Shown piece after piece: positions 17,425-26,436 of a DNA stretch of 64,000 nucleotides; the stretch's first letter is position 1; each line of letters begins with the position of its first letter. Under the pieces are notes generated by a model. It was not told the origin of the DNA and searched no databases. It saw only the letters and a list, made by a program, of their open reading frames with translations. Source of the stretch: Agromyces salentinus (GTDB lineage Bacteria > Actinomycetota > Actinomycetes > Actinomycetales > Microbacteriaceae); contig NZ_WBIR01000002.1 in assembly GCF_009749395.1 (NCBI RefSeq), forward strand, positions 1 through 64,000, in the 5' to 3' direction. A program made the translations under genes and the position numbers.

Positions 17425-18686
17425 ACGAGGTCAAGCCAGATGCCCGCGTGTACCGACGCCGGCGCATCGTCGTCTTCACGGCCCTCGCGGTGGTCCTGGC
17501 CCTCCTCACCGGCACCGGCATCTACACCGCGAGCGCGCTCGGCGCACCGGTGCCTGCGGCGGCCCCCGCCGTCACGGATCCCGAGCCGGTGGCCGCAGCC
17601 CCGCAGCAACTCGCCTTGCCCGGATTCGGCGCCTTCGCGGTCGGCGCGGTCGGCTTCGAGGGCCTCCTCGCCGCCGGCAACGAGCAGACGCCCATGGCCA
17701 TGGCCAGCATCACGAAGGTCATCACCGCGCTCACGGTGCTCGCCGAGCATCCCATCCCGGCCGGCGAGGCCGGCCCCGACATCGAGTACACCGACGCCGA
17801 CGTCGACATCTACTGGGACATGGTCGCCCAGAACGGGTCCGTGGCCCCGGTCGAGGCGGGCGCGACCCTCAGCCTCAGGGAGAGCCTCGAAGCCCTGCTC
17901 ATCCCGTCGGGCAACAACTACGGCATCTCCATCTCGAACTGGGCGTTCGGCTCCGAGGCGGCCCTCGTCGAACGGGCGAACGCCTGGCTGGCCGAGCATG
18001 GGCTCGTCAACACGCGGGTCGTCGACTCGAGCGGCATCTCCGACGACAACGTCGGTACGGCCGCCGACATGATCCTCCTCGGCGAGATCGCGCTGGAGGA
18101 CCCGACGATCGCGGCGATCGTCGCCTCGAAGAGCGTCGAGATCCCCGAGCTCGGCACCCTGACCAACTCGAACAAGCTCCTCGGCACGCACGGCGTCGAC
18201 GGGATGAAGACCGGTACGACGGACGACGCGGCCAACCTGCTGTTCACGGCCGACTACGCGGTCGGCTCCTCCACGGTCACGGTGGTCGGCGTGCTCATGG
18301 GCGGCGAGACGCACGCGGTCATCGACGAGGCGATCGCGGCGATGCTCGACTCCGTCGCTCCCGGATTCCACGAGGTCACGCCGCTCGAGGCGAACCAGGT
18401 CCTCGCCGAGTACGACACCCCGTGGGGCGAGACGGCGCGGGGGCGGGCCGCAGACGGCGCGACGGTGCTGGTCTGGAACGACACCCCCGTCGATGTCGAG
18501 GTGGACGCAGATCCCGTCACGCTCGCGAACCGCGGCGACGAGGTCGGCACGATCATCGTGCGGGCCGGCGCACAGGAGATCACGGTGCCGCTCGTGATCG
18601 ACGCGTCGCTGTCGGATCCGGGCGCCTGGTGGCGTCTCACGAACCCGGGCGGGCTCGACGCGGCCGCTCAGTCCGGAAGCGAGTAG
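17421..18686 (+). CDS. D-alanyl-D-alanine carboxypeptidase (S11, PBP5-like)
   Basis: 421 residues. N-terminal membrane anchor/signal after RRRRIVVF. Penicillin-binding motifs S96-I-T-K, S163-G-N and K263-T-G are intact, so it should trim the terminal D-Ala of peptidoglycan stem peptides outside the membrane. The C-terminal 120 residues form a beta-rich domain as in PBP5; no clear C-terminal anchor helix is seen. Coupled to the upstream methyltransferase. Its 3' end overlaps the convergent SGNH hydrolase gene by 19 bp. Confidence 0.9.
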   Translation: MNEVKPDARVYRRRRIVVFTALAVVLALLTGTGIYTASALGAPVPAAAPAVTDPEPVAAAPQQLALPGFGAFAVGAVGFEGLLAAGNEQTPMAMASITKVITALTVLAEHPIPAGEAGPDIEYTDADVDIYWDMVAQNGSVAPVEAGATLSLRESLEALLIPSGNNYGISISNWAFGSEAALVERANAWLAEHGLVNTRVVDSSGISDDNVGTAADMILLGEIALEDPTIAAIVASKSVEIPELGTLTNSNKLLGTHGVDGMKTGTTDDAANLLFTADYAVGSSTVTVVGVLMGGETHAVIDEAIAAMLDSVAPGFHEVTPLEANQVLAEYDTPWGETARGRAADGATVLVWNDTPVDVEVDADPVTLANRGDEVGTIIVRAGAQEITVPLVIDASLSDPGAWWRLTNPGGLDAAAQSGSE

Positions 18687-19453
18687 GGCGCGGCATCCGG
18701 CCGCTTCGCCTGGATGCGGTCACCCGAGGACTGGTGACGGATGCGGCGCACCACCCACGGCACGAGATACTCGCGCGCCCACGAGAAGTCCTCGACGCGA
18801 GCCCGGCGCCATGTGCTCGCCGGGAGCGGTTCGGGCCGGGACGGTTCCAGGTCGTTCTCGACGTTGAGCGCCTCGAGCACCATGCGGGCGACCGTGTGGT
18901 GGCCGAGCGCGTTCAGGTGCAGGCGGTCGGGCGCCCACATGCGCTGGTCCTGGATCTCGGTCAGCGCCCACTGGTCGGCGACGATGCAGTCGTACTTCTT
19001 CGCGACGATGCGGAGGTTCTCGTTGTAGATCGCGACCTTGCCGCGGATGCCGCGGAACACGTTGGAGAAGCCGACATCCACCCCCGTGAAGATCACGATG
19101 GTGGCGTGGTCGCGCGAGAGCCGTTCGACCGCGTGCTCGAACCGGGCGGCGATCTCGTCGGGATCGGTCCCCGGGCGGATGACGTCGTTGCCGCCCGCGG
19201 AGATCGTGATGAGGTCTGGGCGCAGCGCGAGGGCCGGCTCCAGCTGCTCGTCGATGATCTGGCGGATGAGCTTGCCGCGCACGGCGAGGTTCGCGTACGC
19301 GAAGTCCTCGCTGCTCTGGCCGAGCACCTCGGCAACTCGGTCGGCCCAGCCGCGATTGCCTCCCGGGACCGTGGGCTCGGGGTCGCCGATGCCTTCGGTG
19401 AACGAGTCGCCGATGGCGACGTAGCGTGACCAGGGGTGCTGCTGGGTGACCAT
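18668..19453 (-). CDS. SGNH/GDSL hydrolase
   Basis: 261 residues. Block I GDSFTEG (Ser), block III SAGGNDV (Asn), and block V near DRLHLNALGHH (Asp-x-x-His). No signal peptide, so cytoplasmic. The family covers esterases and lipases; the substrate is unknown. ATG 19453 follows CAGAAT by 6 nt, a leaderless arrangement. Overlaps the end of the carboxypeptidase gene on the other strand. Confidence 0.9.
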   Translation of the reverse strand: MVTQQHPWSRYVAIGDSFTEGIGDPEPTVPGGNRGWADRVAEVLGQSSEDFAYANLAVRGKLIRQIIDEQLEPALALRPDLITISAGGNDVIRPGTDPDEIAARFEHAVERLSRDHATIVIFTGVDVGFSNVFRGIRGKVAIYNENLRIVAKKYDCIVADQWALTEIQDQRMWAPDRLHLNALGHHTVARMVLEALNVENDLEPSRPEPLPASTWRRARVEDFSWAREYLVPWVVRRIRHQSSGDRIQAKRPDAAPYSLPD

Positions 19454-19459
19454 GCCCCC

Positions 19460-19465
19460 ATTCTG
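19460..19465 (-). promoter_or_regulatory. Leaderless -10 element of the SGNH hydrolase gene
   Basis: CAGAAT on the minus strand, 6 nt before ATG 19453. Confidence 0.4.
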
Positions 19466-19547
19466 CCAAAGCCCGCGAGGCGGTCCCGGACGCGTCGTCG
19501 TCGAGCTCGCGCCGGTACGTCGGTTCGAGGATGTCGGCAGCCTCGAC

Positions 19548-19553
19548 TACCCT
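19548..19553 (+). promoter_or_regulatory. Leaderless -10 element of the helicase gene
   Basis: TACCCT, 8 nt before GTG 19562. This supports GTG over the longer frame, which starts at least 100 bases upstream inside the divergent promoter region. Confidence 0.45.
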
Positions 19554-19561
19554 CGAGTCCA

Positions 19562-21361
19562 GTGAGCACAGCGACCCCATCCGGCAACCAGCCGGGCACC
19601 TCGGCCGCCGAGCACCTCTCTCCCTCCTTCCCCGAACGCGCCGCATGGGGAACGGCGAGCAAGCTCCGCGCCTGGCAGGCAGAGGCCCTCGAGCAGTACC
19701 TCGCCGACATGCCCCGCGACTTCCTCGCCGCGGCGACGCCCGGCGCGGGCAAGACGACGTTCGCCCTGCGACTGGCGGCCGAACTCCGAGCCCGCCGCGT
19801 CATCGACCGCATCACGGTGGTCGCCCCGACCGATCACCTCAAGCGCCAGTGGGCGGATGCCGCGGCTCGCGCCGGAATCCGCCTCGACCCGGGCTTCCGC
19901 AACGCGCACGGCAGCATCGCCCGGCACTTCCACGGCGTCGCCGTCACCTACGCGCAGGTGGCGATGCGGCCCGCGTTGCACCGCGAGCTCACCGTGTCGG
20001 GCCGAACCCTCGTGATCCTCGACGAGGTGCACCACGGCGGCGATGCGCTCTCCTGGGGCGACGCGATCCGCGAGGCGTTCGAGCCCGCGACGAAGCGCCT
20101 GTCGCTCACGGGCACGCCGTTCCGGTCGGACACGGCGCCGATCCCTTTCGTCCAGTACGAGGCCGACGCGAGCGGGGTGCGGCTGTCGCAGACCGACTAC
20201 GCCTACGGCTACGGTCGAGCCCTCGCCGACGGCGTCGTGCGACCGGTGCTCTTCATGGTCTACGCCGGGCACATGCGCTGGAAGACCCGTGCCGGCGACG
20301 AGATGGAGGCGCGGCTCGGCGAGGACAACACCAAGGACATCACCTCGGCGGCCTGGCGCACGGCCCTCGAGCCGACCGGCGAGTGGATCCCCGCGGTCCT
20401 CGCCGCGGCCGACCGCCGCCTCACGGAGGTCAGGCACGGCATCCCCGACGCCGGCGGGCTCGTCATCGCGACCGACCAGAGCATGGCCCGCGCCTACGCG
20501 AAGATCCTCGAGGAGATCTGCGGCGAGCCCGTGACCGTGGTGCTCTCCGACGAGAAGGAGGCGAGCTCGCGCATCGAGCAGTTCTCCGAGGGCACGAGCC
20601 GGTGGATGGTCGCCGTGCGCATGGTCTCCGAGGGCGTCGACGTGCCGCGTCTCGCGGTCGGCGTGTATGCCACGAGCTCGTCGACGCCGCTCTTCTTCGC
20701 CCAGGCGATCGGCCGCTTCGTGCGAGCGCGCAGACGTGGCGAGACGGCATCGGTGTTCCTCCCGAACGTGCCGATCCTCATGGCCCTCGGGTCGCAGATG
20801 GAGCTCGAACGCGACCACGCCCTCGATCGCCGTGAGGGCGACGATGCCGACGACGACGGCCTCGACGACAGCCTGCTCGAATCCGCGAACCGCGAGGAGC
20901 GCGCCTCCGAGGAGCTCGAGTTCGGCACGTGGGAGGCCATCGCCTCGGACGCCTCGTTCGACCGCGTGCTCTACGACGGCACCGAGTTCGGCACCCTCGC
21001 CGAACCCGGCAGCGACGAGGAGTTCGACTTCATCGGCATCCCCGGGCTGCTCGAGCCCGAGCAGGTCTCCGAGCTGCTCCGGCATCGTCAGTCGCGGCAG
21101 GCGCGACGGGCGGGGGAGCGCCGCAAGCAGGCCGACCCCGTCGAGAGCGCCGAGCCCGTCGCGCTCTACCGCACGCTGAAGGAGCAGCGGACCCTGCTGA
21201 ACAGCCTCGTCGGGCTCTGGGCGCGGCACACGGGCGAAGCTCACTCCATGGTGCACGCGGAGCTCCGGCGGGTGTGCGGCGGGCCGGCGGTCGCGCAGGC
21301 GACCGTGACCCAGCTGCAGTCCCGCATCGACTACCTGCGCAAGCGCCTCGGCAGCCGCTGA
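19562..21361 (+). CDS. DEAD/DEAH-box helicase (ResIII-type)
   Basis: 599 residues. Walker A TPGAGKTTFA near residue 60, DEVHHGG (motif II), SLTGTPF (motif III), and a C-terminal helicase domain with VSEGVDVPRL and QAIGRFVRARR. An acidic insertion around DDADDDGLDD follows, then a helical tail. No nuclease or methyltransferase domain is present and no restriction partner lies nearby, so this is the conserved actinobacterial stand-alone helicase. Its nucleic acid target is unknown. Confidence 0.88.
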   Translation: MSTATPSGNQPGTSAAEHLSPSFPERAAWGTASKLRAWQAEALEQYLADMPRDFLAAATPGAGKTTFALRLAAELRARRVIDRITVVAPTDHLKRQWADAAARAGIRLDPGFRNAHGSIARHFHGVAVTYAQVAMRPALHRELTVSGRTLVILDEVHHGGDALSWGDAIREAFEPATKRLSLTGTPFRSDTAPIPFVQYEADASGVRLSQTDYAYGYGRALADGVVRPVLFMVYAGHMRWKTRAGDEMEARLGEDNTKDITSAAWRTALEPTGEWIPAVLAAADRRLTEVRHGIPDAGGLVIATDQSMARAYAKILEEICGEPVTVVLSDEKEASSRIEQFSEGTSRWMVAVRMVSEGVDVPRLAVGVYATSSSTPLFFAQAIGRFVRARRRGETASVFLPNVPILMALGSQMELERDHALDRREGDDADDDGLDDSLLESANREERASEELEFGTWEAIASDASFDRVLYDGTEFGTLAEPGSDEEFDFIGIPGLLEPEQVSELLRHRQSRQARRAGERRKQADPVESAEPVALYRTLKEQRTLLNSLVGLWARHTGEAHSMVHAELRRVCGGPAVAQATVTQLQSRIDYLRKRLGSR

Positions 21362-21422
21362 ACGCACCCACGGGCCGAGGCGGGCTCGCGAGGCCGAGCG
21401 CGGGCTGTGCCAGCATGGCCAT

Positions 21423-22790
21423 ATGGATCGCCAGACCAGAGTGCTCGTCGTCGCGATCGTCGTCTCGTTCATCGCCTTCCTCGACGGCGCCGTCATCAAC
21501 GTCGCGCTGCCCTCGCTCGCGGAGGACCTCGGCGGCGGCCTCGCCCTCCAGCAGTGGGCGGTCGACGCGTACCTGCTGACCCTCGGATCACTGATCCTGC
21601 TGGCCGGCTCCCTGTCGGACTCGTTCGGGCGCCTGCGCATCATCCGCATCGGGCTCTACGGCTTCGCCGTCACGTCGGTGCTCTGCGCCGTCGCCCCCAC
21701 CGGGGTGTTCTTCGTCGTGGCGCGTGCGTTCCAGGGCGCGGCAGGAGCCCTCCTGGTGCCGAGTTCGCTCGCCCTGATCGTCGCGACCTTCGCTACGACC
21801 GACCAGGGGCGCGCGATCGGGCGCTGGACGGCGTGGACCACCAGCGCCTTCCTCCTCGGACCGCTCTTCGGCGGGGTCCTCGTCGACCTCCTGTCATGGC
21901 GCCTCGTCTTCTGGATCAACCTGCTGCCGATCGCGTACGTCCTCCTGCTCATGCGACGGCTCGGACGCGACGAGCCGAACCCCGACCACGACCGCATCGA
22001 CTGGCTCGGCGCCGGCCTCGGCGTCGTGGGGCTCGCCGGCACGGTCTTCGCCCTCATCGAGGAGGGCCGCTACGGCTGGACCTCGCCCGTGGTCCTCGTC
22101 CCGCTCATCGTCGGCGTGCTCGCGCTCGTCCTCTTCGTGCTGCAGGAGCGGCGCACGGCCCAGCCGATGCTCCCGTTGTCGCTCTTCGCGGCGCGGAACT
22201 TCGCCATGGGCAACCTCGCGACCGTGTTCATCTACGCGGGGTTCTCGCTCGGGCCGTTCGCGATGACGATCTTCCTCCAGGAGACCGCCGGGCTCAGTGC
22301 CACGATGGCCGGGCTCGCGACCCTTCCGCCGACCATCATGCTCGTCCTGCTCGGGTCGCGGTTCGGCGATCTCGCCGGTCGATTCGGACCGCGGATCTTC
22401 ATGACCGCCGGGCCCGTGGTCGTCGGCGTCGGCTACCTCCTCACGCTCGCCGTCGATGAGGAGTTCGTCTACTGGTGGCAGTTCCTGCCCGGCATCCTCG
22501 TCATGGGGCTCGGCATGGCGATGACGGTGGCACCGCTCACCACGGCCATCCTCGGCGCCGTCGAGCCGGGCCGGGCGGGCATCGGCTCGGCCGTGAACAA
22601 CGCCGTCTCCCGAATCGCGGGCCTCATCGCGATCGCGAGCATCAGCGTCGTGGCCGGCTCCCGACTCGACGTCGAGGGGTATCGCAGCGTCGCGATCTTC
22701 GTCGCGGCCGCCCTCGTGATCGGCGGAGCCGTCTCCTGGTTCGGCATCCGCAACCCCGCGCGGGTCACACAGCCGGAGACAGCCGCCTGA
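21423..22790 (+). CDS. MFS transporter, DHA2-type drug exporter
   Basis: 455 residues with about 14 hydrophobic segments. DHA2 motifs: FIAFLDGAVINVALPSLAED in TM1 (the LD..VNVALP motif), GSLSDSFGRLR (motif A) and a GPLFGGVLVD-type motif C. It is predicted to export hydrophobic compounds by proton antiport. No TetR or MarR gene is adjacent; the following Lrp-type regulator could control it. Weak leaderless -10 (CAGCAT) 6 nt before ATG. Confidence 0.88.
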   Translation: MDRQTRVLVVAIVVSFIAFLDGAVINVALPSLAEDLGGGLALQQWAVDAYLLTLGSLILLAGSLSDSFGRLRIIRIGLYGFAVTSVLCAVAPTGVFFVVARAFQGAAGALLVPSSLALIVATFATTDQGRAIGRWTAWTTSAFLLGPLFGGVLVDLLSWRLVFWINLLPIAYVLLLMRRLGRDEPNPDHDRIDWLGAGLGVVGLAGTVFALIEEGRYGWTSPVVLVPLIVGVLALVLFVLQERRTAQPMLPLSLFAARNFAMGNLATVFIYAGFSLGPFAMTIFLQETAGLSATMAGLATLPPTIMLVLLGSRFGDLAGRFGPRIFMTAGPVVVGVGYLLTLAVDEEFVYWWQFLPGILVMGLGMAMTVAPLTTAILGAVEPGRAGIGSAVNNAVSRIAGLIAIASISVVAGSRLDVEGYRSVAIFVAAALVIGGAVSWFGIRNPARVTQPETAA

Positions 22791-22917
22791 ACGTCGCCCG
22801 CCGCGGCGCGCCTGCCGCCGACCGTCACGAAGACGGTCGGCATCCGCTCCGCCTCGTATGATTCCGGATGAGCGACTCTCACGGAGTCAGGCAACCCGAC
22901 TCGTTGGAGGCACCCGC

Positions 22918-23394
22918 ATGGCCGAGAAGCCCGAACTGGACCGCGTCGACCGCGCGCTGCTCCGAGCCCTGTCCGGCAACGCCCGCGCGTCGGGAGCGGC
23001 CCTCGCGGCCGAGGTCGGCGTCGCCGAGTCCACGGTCTCGTTGCGCCTGCGCCGGCTGCAGGCCCTCGGCACGGTCCGCGGATACCGCGTCGAGGTCGAC
23101 CTCGCCTCGCTCGGGGTGTCGCTGCAGGCGCTCATCGCCATCCGGCTCGTGAAGCACGACCGCTCGGAGATCGACGCGTTCCGATCGCAGGTGCCGCACC
23201 TTCCGGGCGTCATCTCGGTGTACCACATGGCCGGCGCCGAGGATTATCTCCTGCACGTGGCCGCCCGCGACGCCGAGGAGCTCCGCGAATTCGTGCTCGC
23301 GCATCTCACCGGCCACCCCGCCGTCGCCCACACCGAGACGAACCTGATCTTCGAGCACGTCGACGGCGACGGCTGGGACAAGCTCGTCGGCTGA
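22918..23394 (+). CDS. Lrp/AsnC family transcriptional regulator
   Basis: 158 residues. N-terminal helix-turn-helix (LDRVDRALLRALSGNARASGAALA), then the ligand-binding RAM/AsnC domain with IRLVKHDRSEIDAFRSQV and GAEDYLLHVAA. These regulators sense amino acids and form octamers. ATG 22918 has GGAGG 7 nt upstream and is preferred over the frame opening at 22858. TATGAT at 22857-22862 is a good -10, giving a leader of about 50 nt. Confidence 0.9.
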   Translation: MAEKPELDRVDRALLRALSGNARASGAALAAEVGVAESTVSLRLRRLQALGTVRGYRVEVDLASLGVSLQALIAIRLVKHDRSEIDAFRSQVPHLPGVISVYHMAGAEDYLLHVAARDAEELREFVLAHLTGHPAVAHTETNLIFEHVDGDGWDKLVG

Positions 23395-23449
23395 CGATGG
23401 TGCACGCCGCGCGACCCATCGCGCGCCGTGTGGCCGCGCGGCGACGGAC

Positions 23450-24556
23450 TCAGGCGATCGTCGTTCCGAATGCCAGTCCGAGCACATACGTGACGGCGGC
23501 GGCGCCGAGGCCGATGCCGAGCTGCCGGAGTGCCCGCTTCACGGGGGAGGCGCCGGAGAGCACGCCCACGGTGGCACCGGTGATGACGAGGGCGATGCTC
23601 ACGAGCACGGTCGCGAGGATCGTGGCGGGCAGCCCGCTCATGCCGAAGATCCACGGCAGCACCGGGATGAGCGCGCCGGAGGCGAAGAAGAGGAAGCTCG
23701 AGACGGCGGCCGCGAGGCCCGTGCCGATCGCATCGTCGTCGTCCTCGGGGATTGCGAGGGCATCGGAGGGCGCCGTGGCGAGCGCGCCCGCTGCCTGCAC
23801 GCGTGCGACGACCCTGGCCGCCTGGTCCTGCGCCTCGGCGTCGCCCATGCCGCGGGCGCGATAGACGAGTGCGAGTTCGTTCGCGTCGATGTCGAGGTCG
23901 ATGAGCGCCTCGCGCGCGGTCGGGTCGGGGGCGGATGCCGCGAGCAGCTCGCGCTGGGACCGCACGGACACGTACTCGCCGGCGCCCATCGAGAGCGCCC
24001 CGGCCAGGAGGCCCGCGATGCCCGTGAAGAGCACGACCGACGCGGGAACGCCGGTGGCGCCGATGCCGAGCACCAGGGCGAGGTTGGAGACGAGTCCGTC
24101 GTTGGCCCCGAACACGGCTGCGCGGAAGGTTCCGGCGAGCCGGCGCCGGCCGCGCGCCGCCAGCCCGCGCACGACCTCGCCGTGGATGCGCTCGTCGGCG
24201 GCCATGGCCGGCGTCGCGTCGGGATCGTTGCTGTACGGCGAACGCGCCTCCGCCTGCTGGGCGAGCGCGAGCACGAAGATCGACCCGAACCGACGCGCGA
24301 ACCATCCCAGCAGCCGCGTCCTGAGGTCGGCCCGCGGAACGGTCGTCCCGGCGTCGCCGAGCAGTCGCAGCCAGTGCGCCTCGTGGCGGCCCTCGGCGGC
24401 GGCGAGGGCGAGCAGGATGGCACGCTCCTCGCCGGTCCGTCGCGCGGCCAGCTCGCGGTAGACGACCGCCTCGGCGCGCTCGTCGGCGAGGTAGCGCCGC
24501 CATCGCGCCCGGTCGGCGGCACTGCCGTGCACTCCGTCAGTCTCGGTCTGACCCAT
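23450..24556 (-). CDS. VIT1/CCC1-type Fe/Mn transporter with N-terminal ferritin-like domain
   Basis: 368 residues. About 140 N-terminal residues look ferritin/rubrerythrin-like, with ERAEAVVYRELA, EGRHEAHWLRL and ERIHGEVVRGL as spaced Glu/His ligands. The C-terminal part is the VIT1/CCC1 transporter with five hydrophobic helices (FGANDGLVSNLALVLGIGA, then MGAGEYVSV). Such fusions are predicted to capture and export or store iron or manganese. ATG 24556 is preferred; an in-frame start 33 bases upstream is possible. Confidence 0.87.
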   Translation of the reverse strand: MGQTETDGVHGSAADRARWRRYLADERAEAVVYRELAARRTGEERAILLALAAAEGRHEAHWLRLLGDAGTTVPRADLRTRLLGWFARRFGSIFVLALAQQAEARSPYSNDPDATPAMAADERIHGEVVRGLAARGRRRLAGTFRAAVFGANDGLVSNLALVLGIGATGVPASVVLFTGIAGLLAGALSMGAGEYVSVRSQRELLAASAPDPTAREALIDLDIDANELALVYRARGMGDAEAQDQAARVVARVQAAGALATAPSDALAIPEDDDDAIGTGLAAAVSSFLFFASGALIPVLPWIFGMSGLPATILATVLVSIALVITGATVGVLSGASPVKRALRQLGIGLGAAAVTYVLGLAFGTTIA

Positions 24557-24780
24557 CGATCCACATCCGTCTGGGACCGTGCGCGGCACGTTCCCGCATC
24601 ATCACGACATCGGCCGCGCGTGCGGCCTCGCCCCACGATATCCGCGCCGGGCGCGGCATCCGCTCGATTCCGCGTTCTTGGCAGCATTTCGGAGTGCCGA
24701 ACACGAGAAGCCCGGTCGCGGGGCGGCGGAGGGAACCCGCAGTGCGGGCGAGCCCTCGTAGTTCTGCCAGCATGGGGAGG

Positions 24781-25530
24781 ATGAGTCCTCGCATCGCACT
24801 CGTGACCGGCGTCGGGCGGTCCAACGGCATCGGGCACGCCATCGTGCTCGAGCTCGCCCGTGAGGGCTGGGACGTCGCGTTCACCCACTGGCGGGCGTAC
24901 GAGCGCCGGGTACCCCTCGGATCGGATCCCGAACGCGACCCCGAGCGCCTCGAGGCCGCGGTCCGGGCGCTCGGGCGGCGCGCGATCGCCATCGAGGCGG
25001 ATCTCGCGGACCCGGAGACGCCCGACCGGCTCATCGCCGACATCGGCCATCGGCTCGGAACGATCGACGCGATCGTGCTGTCGCATGCCGAGAGCGTGGA
25101 CTCCGGCATCCTCGACACCACGCTCGAGAGCTTCGACCGGCACTTCGCGGTGAACACGAGGGCGGCATGGCTGCTCATCCGCGCATTCGCCGGTCAGGTC
25201 GCCGGCGGCGGCCGTGTCGTCGCGCTCACGAGCGATCACACGGTGGGCAATCTCCCGTACGGTGCGAGCAAGGGGGCGCTGGACCGCATCGTCGTCGCCG
25301 CAGCGCGCGAGTTGGCTCCGCTCGGGATCACGGCGAACCTCATCAACCCCGGGCCCGTCGACACCGGCTGGATGGACGACGCGACCCGCGAGGCGCTCAC
25401 CGCGCACCAGCCGAGCGGCCGGCTCGGGACGCCCGAGGATGCGGCCAGGCTCGTTCGGTTCCTGCTGTCCGAGGACGGCCGTTGGGTCTCGGGACAACTG
25501 ATCATGAGCGACGGCGGCTTCTCGGTCTGA
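24781..25530 (+). CDS. SDR family oxidoreductase
   Basis: 249 residues. NAD(P) motif TGVGRSNGIG (an insertion in the usual TGxxxGIG), catalytic Ser in ALTSDHTVGN, Tyr and Lys in YGASK, C-terminal MSDGGFSV. Resembles FabG-like reductases annotated as 3-ketoacyl-ACP reductase, but the NAG motif is replaced by LSHAES, so substrate assignment is open. GGGGAGG directly precedes the ATG. Convergent with the DUF3097 gene. Confidence 0.82.
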   Translation: MSPRIALVTGVGRSNGIGHAIVLELAREGWDVAFTHWRAYERRVPLGSDPERDPERLEAAVRALGRRAIAIEADLADPETPDRLIADIGHRLGTIDAIVLSHAESVDSGILDTTLESFDRHFAVNTRAAWLLIRAFAGQVAGGGRVVALTSDHTVGNLPYGASKGALDRIVVAAARELAPLGITANLINPGPVDTGWMDDATREALTAHQPSGRLGTPEDAARLVRFLLSEDGRWVSGQLIMSDGGFSV

Positions 25531-25548
25531 CCCGGCCGGGCTCGCCCC

Positions 25549-26424
25549 TCAGGCGCCGGGAGCGGTCACGAAGTCGATGAGCTCCTCGACACGGGCGAGG
25601 AGCGCCGGCTCCAGGTCGCCGTAGCCGCGCACCTGCCCGAGGATGCGCTGCCAGGCGCGTGCGATGTCGGCCTGCTCGGCGTGGGGCCAGCCGAACGCCT
25701 CGCAGATGCCGTGCTTCCACTCGGTGCCGCGGGGGATGACGGGCCATTCCTCGCGGCCCACGCGGGCCGGCTTCACGGCCTGCCAGACGTCGATGTACGG
25801 ATGCCCCACCACGAGCACGTTCGCACGATGGGGGCCGCGCATGACGGCGTCGGCGATGCGCTGCTCCTTGGAGCCGGGCACGAGGTGGTCGACGAGGATG
25901 CCCGCACGGCGCCCCGGGCCGGGCCGGAACTCGTCGAGCTGCTCGGCGAGCACGTCGACGCCCTCGAGGTACTCGACGACGACGCCCTCGACGCGGAGGT
26001 CGGCACCCCAGACCTTCTCGACGAGTTCGGCGTCGTGACGGCCCTCGACGAAGATGCGGCTGGGCAGGGCGACCCGCGCCTTCGCCTGGGCCGCGTCGAC
26101 CGCGAACGATCCGGAGGCGGTGCGGAGCCGGCCGGTCGGCGCCTTGGGCTTCGGACGCACCAGCTGCACGGCCGCCCCGTCGACGAGGAAGCCGTGGCCG
26201 AGCGGGAACATGCGCGTCTTGCCGAAGCGGTCCTCGAGGGTCACGTGCTGCGCATCGACCGCCACCACGGCGCCGCAGTACCCGTCGGCGGCGAGCTCGA
26301 CGACGAGGTCGCGTTCGGCCTCGACGGTCGGGATGACGCGCCGCCCTGCCGCCCGCCAGTCGCCGGCGAGCACGTCGTCTCCGTAGCGGTCGGGTCCGTT
26401 CGGGGCGTGGGTCGAGGCAGGCAC
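25549..26424 (-). CDS. DUF3097 protein
   Basis: 291 residues. Matches the actinobacterial DUF3097 family, with a central FVEGRHDAELVEKVWGADLR and VDHLVPGSKEQRIA. The FVEGRHDAEL strand-acid pattern recalls the Toprim fold, which would suggest nucleic-acid cleavage or ligation; that is inference. Starts at GTG 26424 behind a TAGCCT -10 that overlaps the stop codon of dnaE2. It may be expressed separately from the mutasome genes. Confidence 0.85.
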   Translation of the reverse strand: MPASTHAPNGPDRYGDDVLAGDWRAAGRRVIPTVEAERDLVVELAADGYCGAVVAVDAQHVTLEDRFGKTRMFPLGHGFLVDGAAVQLVRPKPKAPTGRLRTASGSFAVDAAQAKARVALPSRIFVEGRHDAELVEKVWGADLRVEGVVVEYLEGVDVLAEQLDEFRPGPGRRAGILVDHLVPGSKEQRIADAVMRGPHRANVLVVGHPYIDVWQAVKPARVGREEWPVIPRGTEWKHGICEAFGWPHAEQADIARAWQRILGQVRGYGDLEPALLARVEELIDFVTAPGA

Positions 26425-26430
26425 CGGACG

Positions 26431-26436
26431 AGGCTA
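26431..26436 (-). promoter_or_regulatory. Leaderless -10 element of the DUF3097 gene
   Basis: TAGCCT on the minus strand, 6 nt before GTG 26424. Its TAG is also the stop codon of dnaE2. Confidence 0.45.
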
